Made by a program: the position numbers and the translations under genes. Under the pieces are notes generated by a model. That model made no database searches. It saw only the letters and a list, made by a program, of their open reading frames with translations, and had not been told where the DNA came from. Below, one piece after another: positions 60,906-64,000 of a stretch of DNA of 64,000 bases. Each line of letters opens with the position of its first letter. The stretch's first letter is position 1. The stretch spans positions 248,001 to 312,000 of the forward strand of contig NZ_SUMB01000007.1 of assembly GCF_005048155.1 (NCBI RefSeq). Direction: 5' to 3'. The stretch comes from Streptomyces piniterrae. GTDB taxonomy: Bacteria; Actinomycetota; Actinomycetes; Streptomycetales; Streptomycetaceae.

Positions 60906-61886
60906 ATGCGTGATCTTGTAGCGGGGATGAAGTATCTGGGCAAGGGGCAGCGGTGGGTCGCCGGGCACGGCCGGTGGTGGGGCTTCGGCCTGATCCCCGC
61001 GCTGATCACCCTGGTGCTGTACGCGGCGGTGCTCACCGTGCTGGCCCTCTGGTCCTGGGACATCGCCGCCTGGGCGACGCCGTTCGCCGACGACTGGGGC
61101 TCGCCCTGGCAGGGGCTGCTGCGCGGACTGTTCGTGGCGCTGCTGTTCGCCGGCGGGCTGATGCTGTCCGTCCTGACCTTCACCGCCGTCACGCTGCTGA
61201 TCGGCGACCCCTTCTACGAGTCGCTGTCGGAGAAGGTGGAGGAGAGCGAAGGGCACTGCCCGGAGGGTCCTGACCGGCCGCTGTGGCAGGAGATCTGGAT
61301 CGCGCTGCGGGACAGCGTCCATGTGCTGCTGCGGGCCGCCGGATTCGGCATCGTGCTGTTCGCCCTCGGATTCATCCCGGTCATCGGGCAGACCGTGATC
61401 CCGGCCATCGGCTTCTGTGTCTCCGGCTTCTTCCTCGCCGTCGAGCTGACGTCGGTGGCGATGCAGCGCCGGGACATCCCGGTCCGCGAGCGGCTGCGGC
61501 TGATGCGTGGCCGCAAGGCGCTCGCCATCGGCTTCGGCACCCCGGTCGTGCTGCTGTTCCTCATCCCCTTCGTCGCGGTGATCCTGATGCCGGGCGCGGT
61601 GGCCGGCGCGACGCTGCTGGTACGGGACCTGGTGCCCGGGGAGGAGCAGCCGCCGGGCGACGGGCAGACCGGGCAGCCGCAGGCCGGTGCGCCGTACGGG
61701 CAGCCGCAGGGCGCGGCGCCGCAGGGTCAGGCCGCCCCGGGCGGTTTCGGGCCCGCGCCCACGCCCTACCCGCCTAACCAGGGACAGTCTCAGCAGTCAG
61801 CGCAGTATCCGCAGCAGCCTCACCCGTACCCTCAGCCGCCGGCCGGCCCAGGGCCGTCCGGAGCGCGTCCGCCGGCCGGCTGGTGA
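60906..61886 (+). CDS. EI24/CysZ-like membrane protein with Gly/Pro/Gln-rich tail (326 aa)
   Basis: The first 245 residues have the EI24/CysZ pattern: an amphipathic GMKYLGKGQRWVAGHGRWWG start, hydrophobic segments near 25-50 and 80-105, the conserved LIGDPFYESLSEKVEE loop, and C-terminal helices FALGFIPVIGQTVIPAIGF and LFLIPFVAVILM. CysZ transports sulfate in other bacteria; streptomycete members have not been assigned. Residues 246-326 are a Pro/Gly/Gln-rich tail. ATG 60906 has TAGGCT 6 nt upstream, suggesting a leaderless mRNA. The tail overlaps the convergent dapA-like gene by 113 bp. Confidence 0.88.
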   Translation: MRDLVAGMKYLGKGQRWVAGHGRWWGFGLIPALITLVLYAAVLTVLALWSWDIAAWATPFADDWGSPWQGLLRGLFVALLFAGGLMLSVLTFTAVTLLIGDPFYESLSEKVEESEGHCPEGPDRPLWQEIWIALRDSVHVLLRAAGFGIVLFALGFIPVIGQTVIPAIGFCVSGFFLAVELTSVAMQRRDIPVRERLRLMRGRKALAIGFGTPVVLLFLIPFVAVILMPGAVAGATLLVRDLVPGEEQPPGDGQTGQPQAGAPYGQPQGAAPQGQAAPGGFGPAPTPYPPNQGQSQQSAQYPQQPHPYPQPPAGPGPSGARPPAGW

Positions 61887-62730
61887 GCTCGGGACCGGCG
61901 TCCAGCAGCGGCCCGCGGACCACTCCCACCGGCCGTCCCAGGTGGCGGAGCAGCGCCTTCGCGGCGACCGCGCCGGGCGTCCCGCCGCCGGTCATCGCCT
62001 CGATCAGGGGCACCAGAGCGAGCTGACGGCGGGCGGCCTCCGCCGTGTCCCCCGCGTCGTAGGCGTCCAGTACGGCGCGCACCGCGCGCGGCGCGAGGTT
62101 GGCGGCGGTGCTGATGCACCCCGTGGCGCCGATGGCCCGTAGCGGCAGGATCTGTTCGTCGCAGCCCGCGTAGTAGGCGAGCTCGGTGGTGGCCAGCACC
62201 TTCGCCGACTTCAGCAGGTCGTGGCCGCAGTCCTTGACGGCCGCGATCCGCGGATGGCCGGCCAGCCGCCGCAGGGTCCCGGCGCTCAGCGCGGTACCGG
62301 TGCGGCGCGGGATGTCGTACAGCATCACCGGCAGCCCGGTGGCGTCCGCGGCCGTCCGCAGATGGTGCGCAACGGCGTACTGGGTGGGCCGGGAACAGTG
62401 CGGCGTGACCACCAACAGGCCGTGTGCGCCCGCCCGTTCGGCGGCGCGGGCCAGCGCGACGGTGTGCCGGGTGTCGCTGGTGCCGACCCCCGCGACGATC
62501 CGCGCCCGGTCGCCGACGGCCTCGACGACGGCCCGCAGCAGCGTTTCCTTCTCGGCGTCCGAGGTGGTGGGGGACTCGCCGGTGGTCCCCCCGGTGCAAG
62601 CACCGGCTCCACTGGAGCTTCGCGCCCCCTGCCGGCGCCCGTCACAGCCACCCTCATCGACGAGCTGGGTGGCGAGCCGCTGTGCGCCGTCCGGGTCCAG
62701 CTCCCCGTCGGCGGTGAACGGGGTGACCAT
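61774..62730 (-). CDS. DapA (dihydrodipicolinate synthase)-like protein, probably degenerate (318 aa)
   Basis: The fold and the order of motifs are DapA-like: MVTPFTADGELD, GTTGESPTTSDAEKE (48-62), VMLYDIPRRTG with Tyr138, and AAVKDCGH with the Schiff-base lysine Lys166. Three things are wrong. The TPYY pair is TPHC (residues 109-112), losing a catalytic tyrosine. An insert of about 12 residues (GRRQGARSSSGAGAC) interrupts the VNGTTGE loop. Homologues begin some 10 residues earlier, and the matching codons (FGRTTVA) are present before ATG 62730 but without a start codon. A diverged aldolase or a decaying gene is likely; a true lysine-pathway DapA is unlikely. Confidence 0.7.
   Translation of the reverse strand: MVTPFTADGELDPDGAQRLATQLVDEGGCDGRRQGARSSSGAGACTGGTTGESPTTSDAEKETLLRAVVEAVGDRARIVAGVGTSDTRHTVALARAAERAGAHGLLVVTPHCSRPTQYAVAHHLRTAADATGLPVMLYDIPRRTGTALSAGTLRRLAGHPRIAAVKDCGHDLLKSAKVLATTELAYYAGCDEQILPLRAIGATGCISTAANLAPRAVRAVLDAYDAGDTAEAARRQLALVPLIEAMTGGGTPGAVAAKALLRHLGRPVGVVRGPLLDAGPELTSRPADALRTALGRPAAEGTGEAAADTALTAETVPG
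62591..62618. repeat. Adjacent small palindromes inside the dapA-like gene
   Basis: CCGGTGC-AA-GCACCGG (62591-62606) abuts GCTCCA-C-TGGAGC (62606-62618). They encode the extra residues in the VNGTTGE loop and look like a short palindromic insertion. Confidence 0.6.
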
Positions 62731-62754
62731 GGCGACCGTCGTACGGCCGAAGTG

Positions 62755-62796
62755 CGGGGCGGCCGCCGCACACCGGAAAGTGCGGCGGCCGCCCCG
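62755..62796 (-). terminator. 17-bp hairpin between the small basic gene and the dapA-like gene
   Basis: CGGGGCGGCCGCCGCAC (62755-62771) and GTGCGGCGGCCGCCCCG (62780-62796) are exact complements, loop ACCGGAAA. It begins 22 bp past the stop of the 54-residue gene and ends 25 bp before the dapA-like ATG. Confidence 0.85.
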
Positions 62797-62817
62797 GGCC
62801 GCTCGGGCCCTTGTGCG

Positions 62818-62982
62818 TCAGTCGGGCATGGGATGCGACCCGGGCTTCAGGTCCTGGGTCCGCTCCGCAGAGGACTCCTCCGGCATGTCGGGCATATCCG
62901 GCATCCCTGGCTTCCGCTCGCGGTCGGCGCGCTGCTTGGCGGCGCGCTCCTTGCCTGACTTACGGTTCTGCGATTTCGGCAT
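62818..62982 (-). CDS. Small basic protein (54 aa)
   Basis: The chain starts MPKSQNRKSGKERAAKQRAD, then a segment RERKPGMPDMPDMPEESSA with a PDM repeat, and ends GSHPMPD. The N-terminal half is strongly basic and may bind nucleic acid or membrane; the C-terminal half is acidic with repeated Met-Pro-Asp. No family is recognised. ATG is at 62982, with AAGGAAG 6 nt upstream. A clear terminator follows 22 bp after the stop, which supports a real gene. Confidence 0.7.
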   Translation of the reverse strand: MPKSQNRKSGKERAAKQRADRERKPGMPDMPDMPEESSAERTQDLKPGSHPMPD

Positions 62983-63080
62983 GATGGCTTCCTTGTCCGG
63001 CCGATGGTGCTTACCTGCTCAGTAGCGCACTCCCAGCGGGAGTTGGCGATCTGAACGTGGCCGGAGGGTGACGGAGGCCG

Positions 63081-64000
63081 TCACGGCCGGATGCGCAGCA
63101 CCTGCGGGTCGTGGTCGCTCGCCTGGTCGGCGTACTCGGCGTTGATATGGACGATGTCGTAGTCGGTACGGGCCAGATGGCGGCTGGTGAGCATGTGGTC
63201 CAGCACCTGGGAGTTGCCGCTGTAGACGTAGCCGTAGCGCTCGGCGCGCGGCAGGCCGGTGACGAGGTCGGTGAGCGCACCGCCGCCGGTCAGGGCCTTC
63301 AGGGCGGGCGAGAACTGGTAGTCGTTCAGGTCGCCGGCCACCACCACATCGGCCTTGGGGTCCTTGGCGAGCAGGTCCTTGACGAAGGCGTTGACCAGCC
63401 GGGCCTGCGCGGTGCGCTGGGTCTCCGACGTCCTGGCCGGCGGCTGGAACCGGCTGTCCAGGCCCTGGTCGCCGCCCTTGGAGTTGAAGTGGTTGGCGAT
63501 CACGAACACCCGGCTGCCGGGACGATTCTTCAGCGAGAACTGCCCGACCAGCGGCTTGCGGCTGGCCTTCCACGCCTCGTCGGCGGGTGCGATCCGGCCC
63601 GGGGAGACGGAGAGCCCGGCCTTGCCGTGGTCGGCGACCACCTTCACCGGCGTGGTGGCGTCGCCGCCCTTGACGTCCGTGAACGACACCCGCTCGGGGT
63701 TGAAGAGGAACGCGACACGGATGTTGCCGCCGGGCTGCCCGCCGTCCTGGTCGTCCGCCGGGTCGATCTGCCGCCACTCGTACGCCGGGCCGCCGGCCGC
63801 CTTGATGGCGTCGGTGAGCTTCTTCAGCGTCTCACCGGCCGAGACCACCCCGTCGTTCTTCGGGCCGTTGTCGTCCTGCACCTCCTCCAGGGCGACGACA
63901 TCGGGCGCGGACAGGTTGTGCACCAGCGCCTTCGCCAGCCGGTCGAACTTGGCCTGCGGGGTGGCGGGGGAGAGGTTCTCGACGTTGTACGTGGCCACGG
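63081..64000 (-). CDS. Endonuclease/exonuclease/phosphatase-family protein, C-terminal part (5' truncated)
   Basis: The gene runs off the right edge, so only the last ~306 residues are visible. The DNase I-like fold is clear: ATYNVENLS at the visible start, LEEVQD with the metal glutamate, a GNIRVAFLFNPERV strand, the FVIANHFNSKGGD histidine motif, VVAGDLNDYQFSPAL with the catalytic Asp and Asn, and the terminal DHDPQVLRIRP. Exported multidomain relatives in Streptomyces carry a signal and other domains before this part, but these would lie outside the window. Substrate may be extracellular DNA or phosphoesters. Confidence 0.9.
   Translation of the reverse strand, partial: VATYNVENLSPATPQAKFDRLAKALVHNLSAPDVVALEEVQDDNGPKNDGVVSAGETLKKLTDAIKAAGGPAYEWRQIDPADDQDGGQPGGNIRVAFLFNPERVSFTDVKGGDATTPVKVVADHGKAGLSVSPGRIAPADEAWKASRKPLVGQFSLKNRPGSRVFVIANHFNSKGGDQGLDSRFQPPARTSETQRTAQARLVNAFVKDLLAKDPKADVVVAGDLNDYQFSPALKALTGGGALTDLVTGLPRAERYGYVYSGNSQVLDHMLTSRHLARTDYDIVHINAEYADQASDHDPQVLRIRP

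Overview
The window is a chromosomal segment of a high-GC actinomycete, almost certainly a Streptomyces. The evidence is very high third-position GC, frequent GTG starts, WhiA, mycothiol-dependent and RbpA-family proteins, and a gene order that matches the conserved uvrB-uvrA-uvrC-whiA-gap-pgk-tpi-pgi-zwf-suf-dapD block of the streptomycete core chromosome. There are no rRNA or tRNA genes, insertion sequences, prophage genes or CRISPR arrays that I can see. The window starts inside a dehydrogenase gene and ends inside a nuclease gene.

Layout. (1) 1-5.6 kb is mixed accessory and core material: the end of an MDR dehydrogenase, an IclR-like regulator, a small protein with a C-terminal amyloid-signalling-like motif, a uridine-kinase-like protein without a P-loop, a solitary PemK/MazF-like protein, a DUF1697 protein, Ogt and a secreted glycerophosphodiesterase. 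(2) 6.2-12.7 kb holds uvrB and a Ter group: TerD, a TerD/FtsK-like composite protein and TerC. TerC is preceded by a convincing yybP-ykoY manganese riboswitch with a ribosome-site-sequestering alternative hairpin. (3) 12.7-26.1 kb holds an MBL hydrolase, a mycothiol-dependent-type enzyme, a flavin monooxygenase divergent from its TetR regulator, uvrA, a LacI/PfkB sugar module, a Rieske lipoprotein, an XRE regulator, and a secreted C70-type cysteine protease with a membrane-anchored partner. (4) 26.3-37.6 kb holds the overlapping run uvrC-rapZ-yvcK-whiA, then gap, pgk-tpiA, secG, an rbpA paralogue and pgi. (5) 37.7-44.3 kb is the pentose-phosphate operon on the minus strand, tkt-tal-zwf-opcA-pgl. 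(6) 44.8-50.4 kb holds ctaB and ctaA for heme A synthesis, an amidohydrolase-like gene and a two-gene ABC exporter. (7) 50.6-57.3 kb is the SUF iron-sulfur operon, sufR-B-D-ferredoxin-C-S-U-T. (8) 57.3-64 kb holds a VOC protein, an SMR pump with its TetR regulator, dapD, a cysteine-rich protein pair, an EI24/CysZ-like membrane protein, a damaged-looking dapA paralogue, a 54-residue basic protein that was easy to miss, and a truncated endonuclease/exonuclease/phosphatase-family gene.

How the parts work together. The window combines nucleotide excision repair (UvrA, B, C) and alkyl repair (Ogt) with central carbon flow (lower glycolysis and the oxidative and non-oxidative pentose-phosphate pathway), heme A supply for cytochrome oxidase, and Fe-S cluster biogenesis. 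Non-coding signals tie several of these together. ogt, uvrB and uvrC each carry the actinobacterial RecA-independent DNA-damage promoter (TTGTCAGTG-N8-TAnnnT) only 6-7 nt from the start codon, which predicts leaderless damage-induced mRNAs, and a fourth exact copy lies in antisense orientation near 2.8 kb with no obvious gene. Many other starts also have a TAnnnT -10 hexamer 6-7 nt upstream. Strong hairpins separate the transcription units, including one that swallows the first codons of the gene after the suf operon.
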